Shown piece after piece: positions 9,717 to 16,513 of a stretch of DNA of 16,513 bases. This DNA comes from Hepatocystis sp. ex Piliocolobus tephrosceles (taxonomy: Eukaryota > Apicomplexa > Aconoidasida > Haemosporida > Plasmodiidae), in NCBI GenBank assembly GCA_902459845.2, contig CABPSV020000426.1:1-16513 (forward strand). The letters run 5' to 3'. The translations under genes and the position numbers were made by a program. The first letter of the stretch is position 1; each line of letters begins with the position of its first letter. The notes under the pieces were generated by a model. It was not told the origin of the DNA and ran no database searches. It was given only the letters and a program-made list of their open reading frames with translations.

Positions 9717-9847
9717 ATAATACTTTATATAATACTTTATATAATACTTTATATAATACTTTATATAATACTTTATATAATACTTTATATAATACTTTAT
9801 ATAATACTTTATATAATGCTTTATATAATGCTTTATATAGTGCTTTA
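9717..9847. repeat. 12-bp tandem array, 11 copies, intergenic
   Basis: The core tactttatataa starts at 9721 and recurs every 12 bp to 9841. The first eight copies are identical at the variable site; the last three carry G (tgcttta, then atagtgcttta), so divergence grows toward the right. Both strands stay open through it because the unit is a multiple of three. I see no gene around it. Confidence 0.9.
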
Positions 9848-10225
9848 AATTTTTTTCTTTTTCTTTTTCTTCAAAATATAAGAACATCATAATGAAATTT
9901 TAAAAAATAAAATGATATGGATAACACAAAAACAATTAATTTTCTAAACAGCGTATCTGTGTATACATAAAAATGTAAATTATGTGGACATGCATATATA
10001 TATATATATATATCAACCACACGAACTAAGGTGTATATATATTTACATATATGTTTATATGTTATATGTTGTACACACATATGTATGTAGACCCATATGC
10101 ACATATATATATATATATGTAAATTAAATGTCTATACATATTAACTTTATATGTATTTTTTTCACAAACAAAAAAAAAAAGAAAAAAAAGAAAAAAAAGA
10201 AAAAAAAAAAATAATGAACGAATAG

Positions 10226-10942
10226 CTATACTATTGTTTTAATTTCGAAAAATGATTTTATATAATAAATGTGGACTAATGTTAATATTATTAGTATGAT
10301 TATTTCTATCTCCGACCACACAATTAATTTATAATTCATTTTGTCATTGGCCTGTTTATATACGTCTGCCTTTTCTAAAATCCTTTCTTGTTCATCAACC
10401 ACATCCAAAAACTGCAAATAAAATTAAAGTGTTTGGAGTGGACAGATAGTTATGCATTTGGGTAAAATAACTTATAAATATATCAGCCCAGGTGTCACTA
10501 CTTTTTTTTAACATTCTTTTTTCATTTTCTACTATTTTTTTTTTTTTTTTTTTTTTTTCTTTTACCTGATAATATAACTTAGATGATTTGAAAGTTATTT
10601 TCTCCATATCATCAACGGTACTGAATTCAGAGTCTTCAGCGTTAGAACCCTCTTGTATTCGAAGGGTAAACATAAGTGTTATTTCGTTGTTTCGTTTGTT
10701 ATCGTAACAAAAATAGTACAACCCCGCCTTCTCCACCTTTTTTTATTATTATTTTTTTATAATTTGTTTAGAAAAAGAAAAAAATAAATTAATAAAAAAT
10801 AAATGAGCAAGTGAAAAAAATTGATATATACGTATATGTATATATGTACGAGTACATGTACATATACCACTGAATATATGCAACGGTCTTTGTTTTTGAT
10901 AGTTCCATTTGAAGATATGCGCGTGCACGTATATGTACGCTA

Positions 10943-10976
<34 letters not shown>

Positions 10977-11423
10977 ACTTACCTTAACTTCGAACTTATC
11001 TTGGTTTTTATCTGACTTGAAAAAAATATCTTTTTTTTTATTATTAATAGTAAGAATACTTATAGATACATAGGCATACCTTTCAATTATATCATACGAC
11101 CTAATAAGTTTAAATAGACGTTGGTTTTAGGTTTCCAACAATTATTATATGTGTACACTTGATCATAAATGTGTATAATTATATGTATGTTCATGTGATT
11201 ATATTTACGCTTAATTCAATCGAAAAAAAAAAAAAAAAAAAAAAAAAACCAAAAAAAAAAGTATCCTATACGTTTTTACTTACCCAGCAATAACATTATG
11301 TTTGTTAACGCTCATGTGGAAACAGTCTCTCTCAAAAGGTTTTATTGTAAAGTGTGTACATGTTGTTAAATGGCAACACACATAAAAAAAGAATAGTAAG
11401 ATAAAAGTTTTGAAAAACGTCAT
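10226..11423 (-). CDS. p24/emp24 (TMED) family cargo receptor
   Basis: A type I membrane protein of COPI/COPII vesicles cycling between ER and Golgi. Four exons: 11423-11284, 11100-10983, 10736-10566 and 10411-10226. Donors are GG|GTAAGT, AAG|GTAAGT and CAG|GTAAAA; acceptors are ATTAG|G, AAAAG|GTGG and TTTGCAG|TTT. The spliced frame is 204 aa, the usual family length. Residues 1-22 are a signal peptide (FFKTFILLFFFYVCC). The GOLD domain follows (FTIKPFERDCF, VIAGSYDII, VEKAGLYYFCYDN); its two Cys (residue 34 and FCY) form the conserved disulfide pair. A coiled coil (about DDMEKITFKSSKLYYQ to NDKM) leads to a membrane helix (IEIIILIILTLVHIYYI). The tail SFFEIKTIV matches the FF motif and hydrophobic end of emp24/TMED2-like members. 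Introns are 183, 246 and 154 bp. P. falciparum has a p24 at the same position, as I remember it. Confidence 0.92.
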
Positions 11424-11545
11424 TTTTTAATTTGATACAGTTATAATTATAACACACTAATGCATTTATTTATGTACATATGTATGTAAACTAATATGTG
11501 AACATAAGTGTATGTATTTACATGCTTATGTACTCATATGTATAT

Positions 11546-11562
11546 GCGTCCTCCCCCCGCAA
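11546..11562. promoter_or_regulatory. G+C-rich element in the p24/LipL1 divergent promoter
   Basis: The sequence gcgtcctccccccgcaa contains six consecutive C and stands out in a region that is otherwise nearly all A/T. On the other strand it reads as a G-rich box. G-rich upstream elements are known in some Plasmodium promoters, so this is a plausible regulatory site, but that role is an inference. It lies about 123 bp upstream of the p24 ATG. Confidence 0.35.
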
Positions 11563-11622
11563 ACATTATTACTATACTGAACTGATTCTATTATAAAAGC
11601 TTATGTTATCGATTTTTATCAC

Positions 11623-11661
<39 letters not shown>

Positions 11662-11693
11662 GTTGTAAACATATAAAATATCTTTGTTAAAAC

Positions 11694-11724
<31 letters not shown>

Positions 11725-11750
11725 AATGAAACAGGAAAAAACTAAAATAT

Positions 11751-12016
11751 ATAAGGAATATAAAAAAAAAATAAAAAAAATTTATAACAAGGAATAAAAA
11801 AATGTTATAGCAAGAGATAAAAAAATGTTATAAAAAATGAAAAAAAAAAAAATTTTGTAACAAGGGGAAAAAAAAAAAAAATTTTAGTAAGAGAAAAAAA
11901 AAAAAAAAAAAAATTATAATAAGGCAAAAAAAATTATAATAAGGCAAAAAAAAGTTATAGCAAGGGAAAAAAATGTAATACTAAGCAAACAGTTTAAAAA
12001 TGTTATAGCAAAAAGC
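11751..12016. repeat. Degenerate A-rich minisatellite
   Basis: About ten diverged copies of a unit like ttatarcaaggraaaaaaa recur at irregular spacing (examples: ttataacaaggaa, ttatagcaagaga, ttgtaacaagggg, ttataataaggca twice, ttatagcaaggga). Length differences come mostly from the A runs. Noncoding; decayed tandem array in the shared promoter region. Confidence 0.75.
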
Positions 12017-12302
12017 AATACCAACAATCTATAAATAAAGCTAGAACCAAAACAGGAAAGCTATCTTCTCATATAAAATATATATATATATATATGGTGT
12101 CATACCAAAAAAAATAAAAAAAATAAAATAAAAAAAAAATGTTATTGACGAGCAAAAAAAAATAAGAAACATCTTACGTACGTACATGCATATTTACGCA
12201 TATTATTTATTTAAATAATTTTTTAATCAGGTTCGTAAAAAAAATATATAGAACATTGCGCTTTTGTTTACGCTTTTATCACGTATAAGTCGATTTACAT
12301 TC

Positions 12303-12346
<44 letters not shown>

Positions 12347-12583
12347 ATATAATGTTTAAAAAAGAATACACTATTCATGTGAATACGTATATCATAGTCA
12401 ATATTAAAGTCAAAGTTAAAACCATTACATAAATATATACTATTTATTTGATTATTTTTTTGTTTATATATTTTTATGTGCTTGTTTTATGTTTATACAT
12501 ACATATATATGTTTATATATATATATTTATATACATATACATGTACATATATATATATATACACATAACCGCTTTGTGTTAAA

Positions 12584-13939
12584 ATGAACAGACCAACCAA
12601 CTTGCTCCTAAAACGTTGCTATACGCATGTAACCCCAAATTTTAAACGCAATCAACCCATCGTGTTAATATCTAATAACAATAATATTCATTTTAATTTA
12701 TCACTAGAAAATTTTTTACTAAATAATTATTATGATTTATTGAAATATTTAAATGTAAATACGATTGAAAAATATAACCAACCTTTATTATTTTTATGGA
12801 GAAATAACAAATGTATAATTGTTGGTAAAAATCAAAATATATGGAGTGAATGTAATTTAACAAATGTAAAGGAAGATGGTGTTTTAATAGCACGTAGGTT
12901 TACAGGTGGAGGGGCTGTATATCAAGACTTAGGAAATTTGTGTTTTACTTTTATTAACGAAAATATAAATACAACTAATAATATGTCAATTATTTTAAGT
13001 ACATTAAACAAACATTTTAATATACAAGCCATACAAAAAGGAAGAAATGATATAATAGTTAATGATAAAAAATGTTCAGGTTCGGCTTTTAAAAAAATAA
13101 AAAATGTTTTTTTACATCATGGTACTGTATTAATAAATTTAGAAAAAGAAGTGTTCAGTAAATATCTAACACCAGATAAAATGAAATATATGAAACATGG
13201 TGTATCTAGTGTTAATTCCAGAACGATTAATTTAAATGAGCTAAATAATAATATTACATGTGAAAATTTTTGTATAGCTTTAATTAAAGAATTTCAAAAT
13301 TTTTATAAAAATAAATCAGAGAAGGATATTAATTCTAATACTTCTTCTGGTAATAATGTAAACGATAGAAATAACAACACTTCACAAATGGATGGTAAAA
13401 TGGATGGTAAAATGGATGGTAAAATGGATGGTAAAATGGATGAAAAAATAGATGGTCAACTGAACGAAAACTATAAAACTGAATCAATATTAGGAGAGCC
13501 ACATATAATAACACATAATACCAACACAAACATACATTGTTTAATTAATGATACTTCTATATGTTCTAAAGAATATAATATTAAATATATTGATGCAAAT
13601 ACAAATATTATTAAAGATCCCAGTTTTTTAAAAACATATAATTTGTTAAAAGATTGGGATTGGTGTTATGGTAAAACACCTAAATTCCAAAACAAAATAT
13701 CCAAAACGTTTAATTTCGGTAAAATTGAATTACATTTTAATATATTAAACGGTTTAATAACCGATGGTAATGTTTTTTCAGATGCTTTAGATGTTAATAT
13801 GATTGACCAATTAAAACTTTTGTTTAATAGTGACATAAAATATACTAAAGAGCATATAAGTTCGTTTTTAAATAAAATACAGGTAGAAAATAAAAGTGCA
13901 TTGGAAGAAATCAAGGTTTGGTTGTTAGATGAGTTGTAA
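12584..13939 (+). CDS. LipL1: Lipoate-protein ligase, LipL1 type
   Basis: A 451-aa single-exon protein. It activates lipoate with ATP and transfers it to a target lysine; in P. falciparum LipL1 acts in the mitochondrion and serves the glycine cleavage H protein and 2-oxoacid dehydrogenases. The N-terminus (NRPTNLLLKRCYTHVTPNFKR) is basic and lacks acidic residues, fitting a mitochondrial presequence. The LplA catalytic domain shows IIVGKNQNIWSE (78-89), the lipoyl-AMP loop RRFTGGGAVYQDLGN (104-118), NDIIVNDKKCSGSAFKK (155-171) and HHGTVLINL (178-186). The C-terminal accessory domain is at about 350-451 (DWDWCYGKTPKF, FGKIELHFNILNG). Between them is a parasite insert (about 245-345) holding an MDGK repeat. 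The ATG at 12584 is in a good AAAATG context. All key motifs are present, so it should be active. The position next to p24 agrees with P. falciparum LipL1. Confidence 0.94.
   Translation: MNRPTNLLLKRCYTHVTPNFKRNQPIVLISNNNNIHFNLSLENFLLNNYYDLLKYLNVNTIEKYNQPLLFLWRNNKCIIVGKNQNIWSECNLTNVKEDGVLIARRFTGGGAVYQDLGNLCFTFINENINTTNNMSIILSTLNKHFNIQAIQKGRNDIIVNDKKCSGSAFKKIKNVFLHHGTVLINLEKEVFSKYLTPDKMKYMKHGVSSVNSRTINLNELNNNITCENFCIALIKEFQNFYKNKSEKDINSNTSSGNNVNDRNNNTSQMDGKMDGKMDGKMDGKMDEKIDGQLNENYKTESILGEPHIITHNTNTNIHCLINDTSICSKEYNIKYIDANTNIIKDPSFLKTYNLLKDWDWCYGKTPKFQNKISKTFNFGKIELHFNILNGLITDGNVFSDALDVNMIDQLKLLFNSDIKYTKEHISSFLNKIQVENKSALEEIKVWLLDEL
13388..13447 (+). repeat. 12-bp in-frame repeat in LipL1 (MDGK x4 plus MDEK)
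   Basis: Four perfect copies of atggatggtaaa followed by one diverged copy encode MDGK MDGK MDGK MDGK MDEK at residues 269-288. The repeat lies in the insert between the catalytic and C-terminal accessory domains, where length change should be tolerated. Confidence 0.92.
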
Positions 13940-13970
13940 TATGTATATGTATAGGGAGCCCGTAAGTAAG

Positions 13971-14010
<40 letters not shown>

Positions 14011-14076
14011 ATTTGATATATAATTTCTAAGTTGGTATTGGTCACCATTTTACCACATTATCACTTTATCATTTCA

Positions 14077-14111
14077 TCACTTCATCATATGATCAATCAA
14101 TGATGAAGTGA
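14077..14111. other. 12-bp inverted repeat with 11-nt loop
   Basis: Arm tcacttcatcat (14077-14088) is exactly complementary to atgatgaagtga (14100-14111). It lies 138 bp after the LipL1 stop and is followed by aaaaatttttt. It could form a hairpin in either 3' UTR. The arms contain G and C, so chance matching is less likely than for pure A/T palindromes here. Confidence 0.6.
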
Positions 14112-14349
14112 AAAATTTTTTAAGCTCACATAGTAGAGAATATAATTAAATTTATTTATATTAATTAATATAAATACAACATATATATATATATATATAT
14201 CACTTATGTTTTACCACTTGTTTATTTTGCCATTCTTTTTTTTTAATAATCACCCTATTATCGCTTGTTTTTACATTTGTTGCAATTTGTATGTGTATAT
14301 ATTTTTGTTTGTACTAAAGTATAATTTTATGTGCGCAAATGTTTATATA

Positions 14350-14388
<39 letters not shown>

Positions 14389-14762
14389 TTATCTACTTAT
14401 GTATTTAATTTCAATGTACATCTAATATCTTATTATCCATATACAATAATATAATCTCATTTTTTTGCAATATATAATTAGTTTTATTACATCATTGTTT
14501 TATTTTTTTAAGCTTTCAAATTAAATTTTGAAAACACAAGCGTGTTAGTAAAAAAAAAAAAAAAAAAAAAAATGTTACTTTTAAACACAAATTTATGTTT
14601 ACGCAATTATATATATTATAATTTTAAAAAATAACTACATTTAAGTGTAAATATATAAACTATAATTATTTGATAATCATTTTTAATTAGATTTATATGG
14701 AAAAAAAATAATAAATTAATAAATCGTTCAACCAGCAGTTTATTCAATCGGTTGCCTATTGG

Positions 14763-14992
14763 TTATATTTTTTTTTTTTTTTTTTTTTTTTTCTTTATAT
14801 CATTAAAAAGCGCTTCATTTGCATTTTCTTCTCCCATTATGTCTACCAGCCGTGTTCTTAACCTTTTCATTTTCGAAGGGATTTTTTTAAATTTCCAAAA
14901 AGTGTACTATATGGATTAGCATTATCACCACTATTAAACATATTTGTATCTTCAATGGTTTTATCTTCATAATTACATTCAGGCTTATCAGT
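14763..14992 (-). pseudogene. Coding-like continuation of the pinin-domain gene beyond its stop
   Basis: Directly after the TAG at 14993-14995 the same frame reads on as hydrophilic sequence (TDKPECNYEDKTIEDTNMF, then NSGDNANPYSTLFGNLKK) until a TGA that follows a seven-base A run (plus strand T run, 14882-14888). With the run one base longer, the frame would continue (MKRLRTRLVDIMGEENANE, ALFNDI) into a poly-Lys tract and stop near 14763-14765. This is either a decayed or misread 3' end, an unrecognised exon, or chance. The amino-acid quality makes chance unlikely. Confidence 0.45.
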
Positions 14993-16064
14993 CTAGGGAT
15001 TTCCCTCTTCAGTACGTTCTACATCTGTAACATCTGTTTCGGCTACAACTTCTTCTTCTTCGTCATCTTCATCATCTTTTTTATCTTCTTTTTCTTCGTC
15101 ATCTTTTTTATCTTCTTTTTCTTCATCATCTTTTTTATCTTCTTTTTCTTCATCATCTTTTTTATCTTCTTTTTCTTCATCATCTTTTTTATCTTCTTCC
15201 TTTTCGTTCTCTGACATAACTACATCCGCATTCTCATCTACACCGGGCACATCTGTTCCATTTTCTTTATTTCCCGCACCTACTACAACAGAATTTGTTT
15301 CTTTGTCATTTTTTATTTTTTTATCTCGAGTGTGCTCCAACTCATCCTTAGACATCCCCTCCTTCCGTCTGTTCTTTTTTATTCCTTTTGGAGATTGTTC
15401 CTTCTTGTTAGTATCACTTCCCATTTCTTGCATTTTTTTTTTTACAATTTTTTGCAAATGATAAAATTGCTGCATCCATTTTTCTTCTTCAAATTCCACT
15501 TCATAACATGTCGCTTCTATTGCGTTTATTTTTTTGTTTATAAACTCTTCGCTATTTTTCTGTAGCATTTTAATTTTATCATTATATTTTATGGGGCACC
15601 AAAAAATAGTTGGATGGGTATTAGTACTAATAAAATTTTGCATTTTTTTATAGTGACTAATTAATGTTAATTTCATTAAACTACTTTCATTTTTTTTTAT
15701 AGAGTTTTCTATCATTTTCATATCTTTAATATAATTAGTTATTTTTTTTTCAATGTCGTACAGTTCATGTTTTTCATAACTTTTTTTTTCTTCTTTTAGT
15801 TTTTCTTCTACTCTCTTATTTTGTTTTTGTTGCATAATTACCGTTTTGTTGCTTTTATCTGCTTCTAAAGCATCTTTTGCTTTTTTTAAATGTTCAAACA
15901 ACCCGACTTGTAACAATCGTTTATTTCGTGTAACTGTTGTTTCATCTTCTGTTAGTTTAGGACGTTTTTCTACTTCGAAATCGGGTATATATTCCAATTC
16001 GCCATGGGAATTAACTCTTTTGTGTGTTTTTCTCAAAACATCTTTCTTTTCGTCTAAAATAGGG

Positions 16065-16095
<31 letters not shown>

Positions 16096-16381
16096 AAAAG
16101 GATGTTAAAGATTTTTTTTTTTATTTTATGCATTTTTTAATGCATAAACACTATTTGCAACTGTGTATATATATATGTAGCTATAAATTATAGCCAACAA
16201 TAAAAAAATATGAAAATGCAATAGCAATAATAAAATAGTAATTGCAATAAAATATACCTAGACACAAATAATTTAATCTATTTAAATAATTTAATATTTT
16301 GGATTTTATATTTTCTCTTTCTAAATAATTTTTCCTTATTGTTATTTTTAATCTATCTTCTTCAGAGAAAAATTGCTTCAT
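14993..16381 (-). CDS. Pinin-domain protein, probable mRNA-processing factor
   Basis: Exon 1 is 16381-16258 and exon 2 is 16053-14993. Donor CTAG|GTATAT and acceptor ATTTTAG|ACGAA join at codon G|AC, giving 394 aa. Residues about 83-220 match the pinin/SDK/memA domain: NKRLLQVGLFEHLKKAKDA corresponds to the R..fG.L..tLqkfK block, then a long charged coiled coil, then LISHYKKMQNFISTNTHPTIFWCPIK, matching the L..FI.TKT.P.ifY.P block. Pinin is a nuclear protein of the exon-junction/splicing machinery, so a role in mRNA processing is likely. After the domain comes a basic stretch and an acidic EDKKDDEEK repeat. The intron is 204 bp and contains an A run of 28 nt on the plus strand. The stop at 14993-14995 may be premature, because coding-like sequence follows it. 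Confidence 0.85.
15063..15196 (-). repeat. 27-bp in-frame repeat in the pinin-domain gene (EDKKDDEEK x5)
   Basis: Five copies of a 27-bp unit encode EDKKDDEEK, the last diverging to EDKKDDEDD, at residues about 328-372. The resulting tail is highly charged and probably disordered. Third-position changes are few, which points to recent expansion. Confidence 0.9.
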
Positions 16382-16513
16382 TTTATAACATCAATCGAAA
16401 TAACTCTTTTATTTGCTTATTCATTTATATATACATTTTTAACTACCTGCTAATGGCCATAACATTTTTTTTTTTTTTATTTATTTATTTTTTTTTTTTT
16501 TTTTTTTTTTTTT
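16382..16513. other. 5' flank of the pinin-domain gene, window edge
   Basis: 132 bp upstream of the ATG, ending in long T runs (16467-16478 and from 16490 to the edge). No further gene is visible before the window ends. Confidence 0.6.

Larger units (their letters stand above)
8846..10225. other. Spacer between the small gene and the p24 gene
   Basis: 1.38 kb of very A+T-rich DNA. Apart from the speculative micro-gene at 8937-9236, I see no coding signal. It holds T runs at about 8858-8888, 9053-9075, 9411-9424 and 9463-9495, the 12-bp array at 9717-9847, TA tracts near 9991-10011 and 10102-10118, and an A-rich purine stretch at 10168-10211 just downstream of the p24 stop codon. Confidence 0.7.
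11424..12583. other. Divergent promoter region shared by p24 and LipL1
   Basis: 1.16 kb with no gene. Both flanking genes start outward, so promoters for each must lie here. It contains a short G+C-rich element (11546-11562), a TA tract (11627-11652), an A run of about 27 nt (11693-11720), a degenerate A-rich minisatellite (11751-12016), an ACGTACGT stretch (12174-12184) and a TA tract (12313-12345). I cannot place transcription start sites. Confidence 0.7.
13940..14992. other. Convergent spacer between LipL1 and the pinin-domain gene
   Basis: 1.05 kb between the two annotated stop codons. The first 0.8 kb has no gene and contains TA tracts (13978-14002, 14180-14200, 14366-14387), an inverted repeat (14077-14111), a 24-bp palindrome (14153-14176) and an A run (14550-14571). 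The last 230 bp (about 14763-14992) look like coding sequence on the minus strand continuing the pinin-domain gene; see that entry. Confidence 0.7.

Noticed and set aside
9624..9892. Two opposite frames through the 12-bp array
   Set aside because: Both are open only because the unit is a multiple of three; flanks are T runs and A/T-rich sequence.
10412..10565. Read-through of the p24 exon 3 frame past CAG|GTAAAA
   Set aside because: The extension is Lys-rich and ends without a membrane helix, whereas splicing to 10411 gives the expected coiled coil, helix and tail.
11059..11079. A 21-nt intron splitting p24 exon 2
   Set aside because: GT and AG are present, but the length is too short and the unspliced frame is open and fits the GOLD domain (IIERYAYVSISIL).
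14153..14176. Perfect 24-bp palindrome tatttatattaa/ttaatataaata
   Set aside because: It is pure A/T, so chance palindromes of this kind are common here; no other support for function.
14206..14454. Plus-strand hydrophobic frame with Tyr-Ile repeats
   Set aside because: It runs through a TA tract, has no recognisable domain and lies in the LipL1 3' flank.
1..16513. tRNA, rRNA or telomeric repeat sequence
   Set aside because: I saw no cloverleaf with a GTTC-type loop, no rRNA-like block and no GGGTTYA repeats, despite the presence of TERT.

Overview
The window looks like nuclear DNA of a malaria parasite (Plasmodium, or a close haemosporidian). It is extremely A+T-rich, with long A and T runs and (TA)n tracts between genes. 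Its proteins carry Lys/Asn-rich low-complexity inserts, and its introns are short GT-AG introns. The gene order telomerase reverse transcriptase, macro-domain protein, small protein, p24 cargo receptor, lipoate ligase matches what I remember of P. falciparum chromosome 13 (TERT PF3D7_1314200 to LipL1 PF3D7_1314600). I recalled those identifiers and did not look them up. I cannot fix the species from sequence alone.

Layout, left to right. (1) Positions 1-5433, + strand: telomerase reverse transcriptase (TERT). Its 5' end lies outside the window. It is split by an apparent one-base deletion inside a 12-bp repeat near 2069, so it shows up as two overlapping open frames. (2) 5434-5830: a convergent spacer made of a (TA)-rich stretch, an A run, a 22-bp array and a 17-bp array. 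(3) 5831-7282, - strand: an intronless macro-domain protein with a mitochondrial-type N-terminus and a basic C-terminal extension. (4) 8305-8845, - strand: a two-exon conserved-looking protein of 124 aa. (5) 8937-9236, + strand: a speculative two-exon ORF of 35 aa. (6) 10226-11423, - strand: a four-exon p24/emp24 (TMED) cargo receptor of 204 aa. (7) 12584-13939, + strand: lipoate-protein ligase (LipL1 type). (8) 14993-16381, - strand: a two-exon pinin-domain protein of 394 aa. Its coding-like sequence seems to continue past the stop codon.

The genes are unrelated housekeeping functions: telomere synthesis, ADP-ribose-type ligand binding (probably organellar), early secretory transport, mitochondrial lipoylation, and mRNA processing. 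They do not form an operon or a single system. The p24 and LipL1 genes diverge from a shared 1.16-kb promoter region. TERT/macro and LipL1/pinin are convergent pairs.

I found no mobile element, CRISPR array, tRNA or rRNA, and no convincing new multi-gene system. The items most worth a second look are the precise TERT frameshift, the coding-like continuation beyond the pinin stop, the possible micro-gene at 8937-9236, the divergent organellar macro-domain protein, and the presence of a homopolymer of 23 nt or more in every intron I could define.
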